Below, in pieces: positions 52,192-61,935 of a stretch of DNA of 64,000 nucleotides. The notes beneath the pieces are model-generated. The model was not told the DNA's origin. It saw only the letters and a program-made list of their open reading frames with translations, and searched no databases. The translations under genes and the position numbers were made by a program. The stretch's first letter is position 1; each line of letters opens with the position of its first letter. Origin of the DNA: Eurosta solidaginis (taxonomy: Eukaryota > Arthropoda > Insecta > Diptera > Tephritidae). The stretch covers positions 180,763,596 to 180,827,595 of the forward strand of contig NC_090321.1 in assembly GCF_040869045.1 (NCBI RefSeq), written 5' to 3'.

Positions 52192-52714
52192 TGTGACGAA
52201 TCTTAGCAACACTAAGGAATACTATCATCTCTAAGCCGATACTGAGCAGTGACTTGTATGCACATAACCAACTTAATCATTATGTCTACACATATGTCCG
52301 TACAAGCAGCGTAGAGCAACGCACAAACACATGCATATATCTGAGATACTCCCAAATTTAGACAATTATTTGTGCAAGTATCACTCACATATACACGCGC
52401 GTATGAGAAGCTATACACGTGCGTCTGTAGTTATAATTTTATAGCTGGTAACTAAGTAAATTCTGGAAACGCCTAGAAGTATGGAACGAGGAAATCGAAG
52501 AGTATAAAAGAGCACAATCTGAGAAGTCATGGATTCAGTTTGATTTAAGCGCGCTATCTGTCGAGAAGTAGTAGTGTTATTGTGAAGTACTTTAATAAAG
52601 GCCATATTGCATTTTTGAATATTGGAGTTATTTATTCAACAGTTTAGTGATTCGAACGTTAGTAGAAGGTTGCAAATAAGCGAAATTTCCCTAAATTCAC
52701 CTAAATTCGTTACA
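52192..52714 (+). mobile_element. Solo LTR of the Ty3/Gypsy family, with TSD
   Basis: 523 bp from TGTGACGAATCTTAGC to CTAAATTCGTTACA, flanked by atat on both sides (52188-52191 and 52715-52718). Contains agagtataaaagagc, a TATA-like promoter, and actttaataaaggcc, a poly(A) signal. Recombination between two LTRs leaves this structure. The family is that of 17866-18358 and of the remnant at 19640-22339. Confidence 0.92.
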
Positions 52715-52762
52715 ATATATACCTAAAAGGAAATAGCAAACTTTCTTGCTCAGCATGAATAC

Positions 52763-52985
52763 ATCGCCCTCGGCAGTGTTTGGCAAAGCTCTGCGAGTGT
52801 ATTTCTGCCATTAAAAGCTTCTCAGTGAAAACTCATCTGCCCTGCAGATGCCGTTCGGAGTCGGCATTAAACAAGTAGGTCTCGTCCCGCTAATTTGTAG
52901 GAAAAACTAAAAGGAGCCCGACGAAAATTGGAAGAGAAGCTCGGCCTAACATCTATTCGGAGGTTATCGCGCCTTATATTTATTT
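52763..52985 (+). mobile_element. tRNA-derived SINE, copy d (plus, 5'-truncated)
   Basis: Starts in the body at cgccctcggcagtgtttggc and continues agtgtatttctgcc, gatgccgttcggagtcggc, aattggaagagaagctcggc, cggaggttatcgcgcc, then (tttat)n. The tRNA-like head is missing. It lies 45 bp after the solo LTR. Confidence 0.82.
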
Positions 52986-54189
52986 ATTTTTTATTTATTT
53001 TAAGATACTGAGTAAAAGCTCAGACAATTGAGTAATCTATTGGAATACCGGAATCGTCATTATTCGCCAGAACGACTAGAAATTCCGGCGGTTACTTACA
53101 TAAATCGACGATTGCAGAGGTAATTTTCAATTTTCTCAAAATTTTTTAAAATTTTCACGCATGCTGCACGCAATTGAAATTAAATTAAGCGACAACAACT
53201 ACAACAACATGTAGATAGTAAGTATGTGCGCCTCATAAGCCACACTCATTCGCCATTGTTGAAAGAGCATTTGTTGCGCTCATTCATTCCTCATATACAT
53301 ACTGGCATATGTACCTACACAGTTGCTTTCACTTCTATTTCTAGTACAGTTGATGTAGCCTTTGTAAAATCTACTTTAAACTTAATTCACTTTGCTTAAA
53401 TGTTTTCACTGTCAAATTACTCGCAAATGTTAGAATTTTCTGACGGGCTTTTACAATTTTGTGTTGCTGCAGCAAAGAATCTGCACAAAGGCATGCAACG
53501 AAATGCCACGCATGGCTACTACAACAATAACAACAAAACCAGTGCAACAATTTCAAAAATTGCATCATAAAGCAAAAACAAAAGCAGTGGGAGATGATAA
53601 TTCTCTTGCGGCAACAACAAAAGCATGCCACATTCGCTACGAGTAGAGAGCAGCAGCAGCTGTCTGCGAAATTTCACTTACCATTTAAAGCTAAAAACAA
53701 ATCTTGTAAAACAGTGAAAATAAACAATACACGCTGTAGCTACTGCTTTTTGTATATTTTTTTTTATTGTTTCTTTCTACTTTTTGCTATTCCGTAGTTA
53801 ATACATAAGAACACAAAAATTGCTCAAGCACGCGTTTCTTCACTCAATCATCGCAACGCACAACAATGACAACATCGTCGTACATATGTACACAAATAGT
53901 TTACGGTATAATTGTTGTTGTCGCCGTGTTTGGCAATTAAATTTTTACTGTTGTGGTGCTTTTATTGTCCGCTGTTCTGGATTAATTATTTGCTTGAATT
54001 TTTTAATTAACGTGAATTTTTGTTGTTGCTTTTTGCTAGTTGTTGCTCAGACGGCGGCTGAAATGGAGCAACAGCGACTGACCACAATTGATCATTTAGC
54101 AGGAAAGTGTCTTCTGGAGGCTTGCCTATATATGTATGTATATAGGTTATCTTCTCCAATCAAAGGTAGAGTCAGAGAGAAGTTTGGAG
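52986..54189. other. No gene recognised
   Basis: AT-rich with several (aac)n and (caa)n tracts (53180-53210, 53518-53545). Frames at 53371-53631 (minus) and 53820-54320 (plus) are Cys/Phe-rich without domains; the second runs into the SINE. Confidence 0.45.
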
Positions 54190-54536
54190 GGGCTTACAGT
54201 TATTTGTTCATAACAAAAGCACAGAAAGTGTATGCCTCTCTTCAAATTTTCGCCGTGCGCCTTTCACTTTTTCCTACAAATTGGGTGGACAGGTCTACGT
54301 TTTTTTACGCCGACATCTAACGGCATCTGCAAGGCAGATGAGTGTTCACTGAGTTTTTCATGGCAGAAATACAATCGAAATGTTAGCCAAACACTTCCGA
54401 GGGCGACCCCAATTAGTAAAAAAAATGTCTAGTTGCAAAAACTGTTTTCTAAATTTTTGATGTTACTTTGCCCGGGAGTTGAACCCAGGACCCTCGGTGT
54501 GGTAAGCGGAGCACCCTACTAATATACCACGGCGTC
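54190..54536 (-). mobile_element. tRNA-derived SINE, copy e (minus)
   Basis: The best-preserved tRNA-like head: on the minus strand cgccgtggtatattagtagg (A-box region), then tgctccgcttaccacaccga and a B-box gggttcaactcccgggcaaa. The body matches the other copies but is more diverged toward its 3' end. Confidence 0.82.
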
Positions 54537-54540
54537 TTTT

Positions 54541-55205
54541 TCAAAACCAAGAAGAATTAAACAAGGGGTGCCACAGGGTGGTGTCCTATTCCCACTTCTG
54601 TTTAGCTTGTACAATGTCACCGACCAAATCATCGGCGACCTTATTTACATCATGGACGCCACAAATGTCGACCATATTGAATATTCACGTCGATGACATC
54701 ACGCTACTCACTGTCTTACACCCCAAAATCTTGGGTGTGATGTTCGATCAGTATCTACATTATGGAGAGCATGCAACCGTAATTGTACCAAAAATCCAGA
54801 GCCGTAATAAAATCATCAAATCTCTTGTCGGCAGCACTTGGGGTAAACACAAAGAAACGCTCATTACTACTTGCAAAGCAATTGGCCGGTCACTTGCATG
54901 CTACGCTTCCCCGATATGGTCGCCATGCCTAAACGGGGAAAAAATATAGGCCTACCAAAATACTGCCTCAGAACCGTTACGGGCTGTCTTCTTATGTCCC
55001 CAGAACACCAGCTACTCAATGAGGCGAGAGTACTCCTCATTAGAGAGAGAACAGACATCTGATTGATGACGCTACACCGCCCACGGACTTAAATGGTCAT
55101 CTCCGTAAGCATTATGAGGAAAAACGGCACCTGAGAATACAGCGGTATGAAGCCAAAAAGCACAAGCAGGTCCTCAGTGAACTCCACAAACAGGCGCACT
55201 ATGGC
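54541..55205 (+). pseudogene. Jockey/CR1-like LINE fragment with internal deletion (plus)
   Basis: Starts within the RT at P-R-R-I-K-Q-G-V-P-Q-G-G-V-L and jumps, by deletion of the Y-A-D-D block, to the thumb (S-P-T-K-S-S-A-T-L-F, I-L-G-V-M-F-D-Q-Y, Y-A-S-P-I-W-S-P). It ends in the region equivalent to about 45660 of the long copy. It abuts the SINE head, with no clear TSD. Without catalytic residues it is dead. Confidence 0.82.
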
Positions 55206-55560
55206 GCCTTTTGAGTTTTTTCTTTTAAAAATTAAAACGTTTGAACTAATAAAGATATTTTAAAGATTTACACTGCACCTGAAAGCTAATTATTTAAGCT
55301 TTGGACAATTTAAAATACAGGGTTCCACAGTAACAGGGTGCTTCACAATAATTCGTCAAAGTTGTAAAATTGTACAAAAATAAAAAAATAAAAAATTTGT
55401 TAAAAACTGAAGGACAAACGTTGAAATTTTTTTATGAAGATGTATTTGAACTTGGAATCAGATAAACTTATGATTTGTATGAAGGAGTGTGGCTCTACCC
55501 ACTTATGATTAAAAGTTTTGTCTTAGTAGCAAGGTTATCAATCTCCAACAAAAATAAAAA
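55206..55560. other. Unclassified repeat, part 1
   Basis: Shares cccacttatgat...gttttgtctta and gggtgcttca blocks with 56110-56270, suggesting an old repeat on both sides of the Helitron. No coding sequence. Confidence 0.35.
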
Positions 55561-55917
55561 TCTATATACATAAAAAGAGAGGCTAAAATGTGTGTTAGTT
55601 GGTCGCCGGTGTTTGAAGAGATGCGTAGGTCGATTTTGTTCAAACTTTCACACAAGTTGCGTAAACCTCACGCGGTGGTTACTACATAGGTTTGGTTGCG
55701 ATCGACGTACAGGGTCTCGAGATATAAGCCGAAACGGGAACCCGAGTACCCATAGAATGTGTTTATAGAATATGGATATCAAATGAAAGCTGTTGATGAG
55801 TGCTTTAGTACAGAGTAAGGGAGGAGGGTGGGGGGCAGAGTCAGACGGAAAAAGCTTATTAAAATGTATGCAGATAGGCCAAATTTAGGGCAGAACAACG
55901 TCTGCCGGGTCTTCTAG
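55561..55917 (+). mobile_element. Short Helitron derivative, copy 2
   Basis: Begins TCTATATACATAAAAAGAGA after A and ends with the hairpin ggcagaacaacgtctgcc, then gggtCTTCTAG followed by T. It shares the 3' 70 bp (aaaaagcttattaaaat, gcagataggccaaatttagg) and one ~130-bp unit with Helitron copy 1. 357 bp, no coding sequence. Confidence 0.88.
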
Positions 55918-56304
55918 TACTCTTATAAAAGTGAAATGTGTACGCTAGGGGATAAGTATATAACCATTGCTTCGAAATTCATTGTATAAATTTACTTACA
56001 TATTTTTGAAAAATTCAAAAACCAATTATTTTATTAATACTTAACTAAGAAAAATTATTAACAGTTGTTCAATATTATTGTATTTGAGCCAAAGATGAAC
56101 AACTAACAAATTTTTGAGCACTGCCCACTTATGATAAACAGTTTTATCTTACAAATTTTACTGATTTCTGTAAAAATTTATTACTCTTCTGAGAGCCAAA
56201 GCCTAAGCTTTAAAATAAATATACATAAAGGGTGCTTCAAAACTCATCTTAAAATTTGATAAATTTTAAAAAGACATAATTAATTTGTTTATTGGCCGTT
56301 AATG
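55918..56304. other. Unclassified repeat, part 2
   Basis: AT-rich, shares blocks with 55240-55540 as noted there. No gene recognised. Confidence 0.35.
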
Positions 56305-56734
56305 AATAAATATATATATTTTCTGTTGGTGAGCTCTAGGCGGTTTGTTGCTTGTGTGTATTTAATTATTCAATATTTCGATCTCAATCTGAGATCATCA
56401 TCAGGACTGTAATAAAAAACAATAAAAACACACATTCAATTACACATAAAAAACATATCCATCTCGTAAACATAATGCATAAGCGCGACTTACATCTTCC
56501 GCTGTGATGCAAAGACTAAAAATTGTGAAGAAAAGTGATTATCGGAACCAACGAAAAAACTAAACAGAGAGTGTAAATATTTAGATAACCAAATGAAATA
56601 CCGTAATAGTAAACAAAAATAGAGAAACATTTACAACAATAATATGGCAAGCGGCGAAAATAATGATAATAATAATGTAGGTATGCGTGCAATTAATCAG
56701 GTGTATAGTTATTGTACCAAGGCACAGAAACGGG

Positions 56735-57064
56735 TCCCACGTATGCGAGAAAGTATATGTGGGTACTACAAAATCAAAACTGAAGACAAGGATATCCGCT
56801 CATAAATCCAATATAAAATTAAGGAACAATTTTTTTGACAACAAAACGGCTCTATCATCTCATTGTAAGGATACCGGACATTACCCGGATTTCGAAAATA
56901 TCAAAATTTTGGAAGAGGAGAAAAATTATCATAAGTGTTTTACTTTAGAAATGCTTCACATAGTGAACACCCCTAATGATAAAAGGATGAATTTTAAGGC
57001 TGACACGGATCATTGTGCGTACGCCTACCGCAACCTGATTTTAAAGGACAACCAATACTCGTGA
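56735..57064 (+). pseudogene. GIY-YIG endonuclease fragment of a Penelope-like element
   Basis: Reads C-E-K-V-Y-V-G-T-T-K, R-I-S-A-H-K-S-N-I-K, T-A-L-S-S-H-C, T-G-H-Y-P-D-F, E-M-L-H-I-V-N-T-P and ends at a TGA (57062-57064). The Y-V-G element, the R after it, the H and the E of the GIY-YIG active site are visible; the GIY strand itself and the whole reverse transcriptase are lost to the inverted arm. The apparent ATG at 56687 lies in arm sequence and is not a natural start. This nuclease nicks target DNA for Penelope retrotransposition. Confidence 0.83.
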
Positions 57065-57450
57065 TAAAATAAAACAAAAATAATAACAATTTGCTCCATT
57101 CCCTGCACATGCACACTCATGCAGTTTCTGTGCCTTGGTACAATAACTATACACCTGATTAATTGCACGCATACCTACATTATTATTATCATTATTTTCG
57201 CCGCTTGCCATATTATTGTTGTAAATGTTTCTCTATTTTTGTTTACTATTACGGTATTTCATTTAGTTATCTAAATATTTACACTCTCTGTTTAGTTTTT
57301 TCGTTGGTTTCGATAATCACTTTTCTTCACAATTTTTAGTCTTTGCATCACAGCGGAAGATGTAAGTCGCGCTTATGCATTATTTTTAAGAGATGGATAT
57401 GTTTTTTATGTGTAATTGAATGTGTGTTTTTATTGTTTTTTATTACAGTC

Positions 57451-57479
57451 CTGATGATGATCTCAGATTGAGATCGAAA
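57451..57479 (+). ncRNA. Hammerhead-ribozyme-like core in the right arm
   Basis: CTGATGA (57451-57457), then gatctc / agatt / gagatc (57459-57475) as a six-pair stem with a five-base loop, then GAAA (57476-57479). This is the order of the hammerhead core C-U-G-A-N-G-A, stem II, G-A-A-A, with one unpaired T between the first block and the stem. Hammerhead motifs are known from Penelope-like element termini. Stems I and III were not settled by eye. The mirror copy is at about 56376-56404 on the minus strand. Confidence 0.5.
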
Positions 57480-57565
57480 TATCGAATAATTAAATACATA
57501 CAAGCAACAAACCGAGTTGTTTTATTTAAAAGAGGCCCTGAGCTCACCAACAGAAAATATATATA

Positions 57566-57740
57566 ATTTTTAAAAGATGTAAAAACGAAAATTATATGAT
57601 TATAAATACTAAATCAAATAACTGTATTATTTATATTAAACATGTATTTATTGATTTCTTTTTTTTTCAATAAAATAACAAAACTAAGTACTAAATAATA
57701 TTTTTGTTGTGATAGAAAAAGGTGCATGATTTATTTAATC
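57566..57740. other. Spacer between the Penelope remnant and Transib
   Basis: AT-rich, includes a T run at 57657. It should contain the 3' untranslated end and TIR of the outer Transib, but a CACAGTG-type terminus was not found. Confidence 0.4.
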
Positions 57741-58048
57741 TTAACGTAGTCTTCGTTGACTTGAAAATATATCTAACAAGGAATGCATTTCTGAGCTATA
57801 GGTATCTGTAAGATCTTTTTGTGATCTTACATTCCTCATGTATGATATGACTGGATCAGAAGAGATGGCCAACATATTGAAAAGGTCCTCGTTTTGTCTA
57901 ACTCGTGAGATTTTGCAAGCGTTAGTACTTCTGTATCTTTTGTAGTCCTTGTTTTTAGATTCTTGAGCTTCTTCATACAATTCTCCTAATGATAAACAAT
58001 GGTATTCTATTAAATCTTTTCCATGGACCAAAATTTTATGTACCATTG
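57741..58048 (-). pseudogene. Outer Transib transposase C-terminus with catalytic Glu region
   Basis: Right after the inner element's TSD the frame reads M-V-H-K-I-L-V-H-G, then L-G-E-L-Y-E-E-A-Q-E-S-K-N-K-D, the block that in RAG1 and Transib holds the catalytic glutamate, then N-E-D-L-F-N-M-L-A-I-S-S-D-P. On the other side of the inner element the reading (60210-60142) is K-T-A-E-L-L-L-Q-K-Y-P-E-K-K-L-T-P, which directly precedes V-H-K in other Transibs. Confidence 0.85.
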
Positions 58049-58088
58049 CACAGTGTTTCGTGTAGAACAAGCTAGCTAGACAAAAACA
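58049..58088 (+). repeat. Left TIR of the inner Transib with RSS-like layout
   Basis: Heptamer CACAGTG (58049-58055), 24-bp spacer, then ACAAAAACA (58080-58088). The V(D)J recombination signal is CACAGTG, 12 or 23 bp, ACAAAAACC. The heptamer matches fully, the nonamer eight of nine. Confidence 0.85.
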
Positions 58089-58516
58089 AAGTTCTTATTC
58101 CAAGAAAAGTGTAATGAGAAATGAAAGAAAACAAACAAAATAACGGGATTTTTGCTTTTTTTTAGTAATTGAAGTAAGAAGGCAGGAGTGGCCGTAAAAT
58201 GCATTGATTAATTTGCAAAATTCTTGTTGAATATTAAGATTCATATTTCTTTTAAGTGACCACTTTTAAATTATTTTTTTGATGGATTCTAAGCTCGAAG
58301 GTAAGAGAAATTTTTTAATAGTAATTCTTTCACAATTAGAGTATTTTCAATATATTTAACATTCCGTTATTAAGAAGAAAAGGTATTTTTTCCCTATATT
58401 TTTAACTTTAGGGACAAAAAAGTTAAATACATCCGCGGACATCCGGGATTAATTTTATATGTGTTATAGTCGCAAGTATTCTCTAATAGTCGAAAGAAAA
58501 AACCATTGCGAATTCT

Positions 58517-59443
58517 TTGCACATCTATTTTAAATTTTTTTTTTTTTGTAGATTTAGTTATCTCTACATATCAAATAGGATGTATGTACGTACCAGCTCC
58601 GACGAGAAATTTGAACCTTTAAATCTGATCTACAAACGGCAAAACCAATTCCCTGGTACAGGGAACAAACACGTAGCCATAAAACATACAAAAATAAACG
58701 CGCAAGGTCAACAAGATCACACCAAAAGGCGAAGCGCATTGACTTCAACCTGCCACAACCTACCGCACCAGTCACCAAGGCATAAAAACAGGTACATACA
58801 ATGGATTGATGAAGATAAACCAAAACCAGGTTTCGGCAATACCAATGACGGCAACAATGCTCGTAGGTTTTTCGAAAATTCTGAGGCTAGTGCTGAGATT
58901 ACGGGATTGGATGTAACGCTCATCAAAAGATTCGACACTCTCCTTCGCGCATTAGCATCTGGGTACAATATAAATATCCAAAAATTTTAAAAATTTGGGG
59001 TCCAGACTAAAAAACTATACATAGATCTCTATCCATGGTTTAATATGCCTGTTACAGTTCATAAATTCTTAGTGCATAGTACTGATATTATAAAATCAGC
59101 AATTTTACCTATTGGTCAACTTTCCGAGGAAGCACAGGAAGCTCGTAACAAAGATTTGAGACGATTCAGGGCTGAAAACACATAAAAGCAGTCACGTGAA
59201 GCCACGAATAGAGATCTTGTGAATATGTTGCTTATAACATCGGATCCTTTAGTTAACAGTTTTGGGGAGATACCTAAGAAAAAATTTAAAAGTCTGACTT
59301 CAGAAGTCTTAAATTTACTGTCCCCCGATAATGTTGAGGAGTCAATAAATATCCCAGTTGTTTCAAGCTTTCACAGTACTGTTGCTGATGTTCATGACTA
59401 TTCCACAAGTGACTCATCCAATGAAAGTGATGATAGCGAATAA
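58517..59443 (+). pseudogene. Inner Transib transposase, C-terminal half with two in-frame stops
   Basis: One frame throughout, with TAA at 58988-58990 and 59183-59185. It reads K-P-G-F-G-N-T-N-D-G-N-N-A-R-R-F-F near residue 100, I-T-G-L-D-V-T-L-I, then after the first stop L-Y-P-W-F-N-M-P-V-T-V-H-K and L-P-I-G-Q-L-S-E-E-A-Q-E-A-R-N-K-D (catalytic Glu block), and after the second stop N-M-L-L-I-T-S-D-P-L. It ends with an acidic Ser-rich tail at 59443. The first catalytic Asp region (D-G-S-S-G-Q type) is absent. Confidence 0.87.
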
Positions 59444-60096
59444 TATCATAATTATAAAAGATAACCTACCCTATAACTTTTTGTTGGATCAGGTTTTGTT
59501 CAATTTAAATCTATTGTCTTTTCTACTTTGTATGATACTTTACTTTTAAGTTTTTGTAATAAGTTATTTTCACATAATTAATTTAATTATTTACATTGTT
59601 ATTATAATTATTGTAATTCACTTTTACATTCCTGACTGGTACTGTAAAATAATTCTGTAAAAATTGTAGTGCCAGGATAAATACTCAAATAAATACAAAA
59701 TATGTATGTACATATGTATATTTGCTTTCGCAAATTTATTTTAACTAATTTCCCATAAGAAAATTTGTCACGATCTATAACAAAAACTAAATTATATTTA
59801 AAAAATTCGACGAATTTTCATAAAAAATTTTAATTTTTTTTCCGAATTTTTAGAATTTTTTAGAGTATTGAGATTTGTATTCCATTCAATTTAAGTACAA
59901 TAAAGTAATATTCTTAAGTCCTTTAAATTTTTTTGGATCTATGTCACTTATTCACTTGAGTTACTCTATATGAAATAAGCAAATGTATGCATATGAAGTA
60001 AAATTTGGGATAAAAATAAAAAAAAAGAACATATGGCTGAAAAAAATGACGTAGTTGTAATAAATGACTGCATATGAAAAGGAAAATCTCATAAAA

Positions 60097-60136
60097 TAAT
60101 TTTGTCCAGCTAGCTTGTTCTACACGAAACACTGTG
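60097..60136 (-). repeat. Right TIR of the inner Transib
   Basis: Minus strand: CACAGTG, the same 24-bp spacer with one change, then ACAAAATTA, six of nine matches to the nonamer consensus. The conserved 37 bp end at the start of the nonamer-like segment. Confidence 0.85.
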
Positions 60137-60570
60137 CGTTGGTGTGAGCTTTTTCTCAGGATACTTTTGAAGCAGCAGCTCTGCAGTTTTCGATGCATAT
60201 TCTCCAAATTTAGGTCCATTAACTTTTTCATGGCAATTTAAAATTACTCCCAATCATTTGACAATACCTCTATCGAGCAGTCATTTCATCTTGCTCAAAA
60301 AATCTTCTTGAGGAGTTTCCATCATTTGTGTTGCCGTATCCATACTTTGGGCAGTCAACTCTCAGGCCAAGCTCTTTATATAATGCATCTTGAATTATTT
60401 TTGAAAATGTTTTGTTTTTCCTTAGATGTTGCATTGTCGTCGAAAACTTCTCTGGTTATTGTAGTGTATAAGCCAGTTTCAAAACGAATTCCATGCAACT
60501 TATCCTCGCATGCAAAGGAGATATTCCATAGTCATAATTTAGTTCGTCAATAATTGAATCATAAAGATTT

Positions 60571-61329
60571 TCAGTCTTTTTGACTCTTCTTACAGATTGC
60601 ACATTTCAATGTAGATAATGTGTTTGTTAGTAGGCTTAAAACTTTTCCATCGACCATTGTTAGAAGAAAATCATGCTTTATGGTAATAACATTCCCGTCT
60701 TCGATTTCAATTACTGTTGGTTCTAATTTTGCGATTTGATTTTTTATATCACTCACTAAAGCTTTTATGAGTTCCGAAGACTTCTTCTCATGTTTAAATA
60801 ATATGGGCCTACACAATTTAACTGATGACGGGAGTGGATTTTTCCAATATACTGAAGCTTCATCTTTTAAACGGAGGGGAACAATAAAAGCCATAAACAT
60901 ATTACCACCTGTAATTATTCCATCGTATACATTTATTCTTTGTTTATATGCGTTTTGTCCTGATGATCCATCACAGCCCCATTTATTTATCAACGTTAGG
61001 CTTTTTGGCAGTGATTTCAACTTTTCTTCAGAAAAACTTGTCAAGAGTCGCATAGACGTATGATCAATTAAGTTTTGGAGCTCAACTTCAGCTGACACTT
61101 CGGTTATTTTGGCTCTTGGAGGAACTGTTTCTTTCTTGACTTGAATAATTTGTTTGTATCCAGGGAAAAGATCGGCATTATGTTGCAATAATGACTCACG
61201 CAATATATTATATTTATCTTTCGATAACCCGAGATCTATAAACAGCGCCAAAGACTCTTCAGGAGTGTATCTCCTAGGTACCGCATTTGTGGGTGCGGGA
61301 ATGCTGTTTTCGATCCTTCTCAGTCGCAC
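60571..61329 (-). pseudogene. Outer Transib transposase, central part with first catalytic Asp
   Basis: 252 open codons. It includes E-E-S-L-A-L-F-I-D-L-G-L-S-K, then L-Q-N-L-I-D-H-T and K-W-G-C-D-G-S-S-G-Q near 117-125, the catalytic-Asp motif of Transib, and N-P-L-P-S-S-V-K-L-C-R-P-I near 165. Near the end C-A-I-C is a zinc-binding type pair. The frame breaks at 60571. Upstream in other frames lies the Ser/Glu-rich N-terminal part up to the SINE. Confidence 0.85.
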
Positions 61330-61568
61330 TGGACTTGCTAACGCAAGACTTGGTGTTTTCTTCGTCCTTTTTATATTTAATAGCCAATGCTTCTGAAAGA
61401 TGAGTTGTGGCGATATTTCTAGTATAATCTCACAACTTCCTTTTCCTTGTGTAGGTCGAACATTCTTCTATGGGTTTTGTTGGTCTTCTTCTAGTTCGAT
61501 TGTTGATGTGCTAGGCATTTCTTCGTCCAAAAAACTTTCACCAGCTAGCCAGCTTTCATGCTTACTTA

Positions 61569-61935
61569 AAAAAAATAAATGTAAGGCGCGATAACCTCCG
61601 AAGAGATCTAAGACCGAGCTTCTCTTCCAATTTGCGTCGTGCTCCTCTTGATTTTTCCTACAAATTGGCCGGACGGGACCTACATGATTTTATGCCGACT
61701 CCGAACAGCATCAGCAAGGCAGATGAGTTTTCACTGAGAGCTTTTCATGGCAGAAATACACCCGCAGCGCTTGCCAAACACTGCCGAGGGGCGACCCCGC
61801 TTAGAAAAATTTTCTTCTAATTGAAAAACTTTATTTCTAAAATTTTTACGTTGCTTTGCCCGGGGTTTAAACCCAGGGCATCCGGTGTGGTAGGCGGAGA
61901 CGCTACCATCACACCACGGTGGCCACCGTATTGGA
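61569..61935 (-). mobile_element. tRNA-derived SINE, copy a (minus), inside the outer Transib
   Basis: Complete: on the minus strand the head has accgtggtgtgatggtagcg (A-box region) and tgggtttaaaccccgggcaa (B box), body agcggggtcgcccctcggca, tgccatgaaaagctctcag, gttcggagtcggcataaaat, gcaaattggaagagaagctc, and end cttcggaggttatcgcgcct plus (attt)n. It splits the Transib coding region between 61568 and 61936. Confidence 0.88.

Larger units (their letters stand above)
56305..57565. mobile_element. Penelope-like element remnant with inverted terminal arms
   Basis: The left arm (56305-56733) and right arm (57114-57565) are reverse complements of each other over more than 400 bp with few changes (for example ttcgctgtgatgcaaag-type blocks, ggtgtatagttattgtacca at the inner edge). 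The right arm has an extra gagttgttttatttaaaaga near its outer end. Between them about 380 bp encode the C-terminus of a GIY-YIG endonuclease. Penelope-like elements often have pseudo-LTRs in inverted orientation. The reverse transcriptase is missing. Confidence 0.8.
58049..60136 (+). mobile_element. Inner Transib, internally deleted, inserted into the outer Transib
   Basis: 37-bp TIRs, one mismatch, each starting CACAGTG (58049-58085; complement 60136-60100). Flanking 5-bp duplication cattg (58044-58048) and cgttg (60137-60141), one mismatch; Transib TSDs are 5 bp. On the plus strand it encodes only the C-terminal half of the transposase (58517-59443). Length 2088 bp against about 3 kb for complete elements, so the N-terminal half is deleted. 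Confidence 0.9.

Noticed and set aside
53820..54320. 166-codon plus frame
   Set aside because: Cys/Phe-rich composition, no motif, and it runs into the reverse of a SINE; most likely chance.
54470..54536. A functional tRNA gene
   Set aside because: A- and B-box-like blocks are present but the sequence continues into the SINE body and does not form a clean cloverleaf; several similar heads occur in SINE copies.
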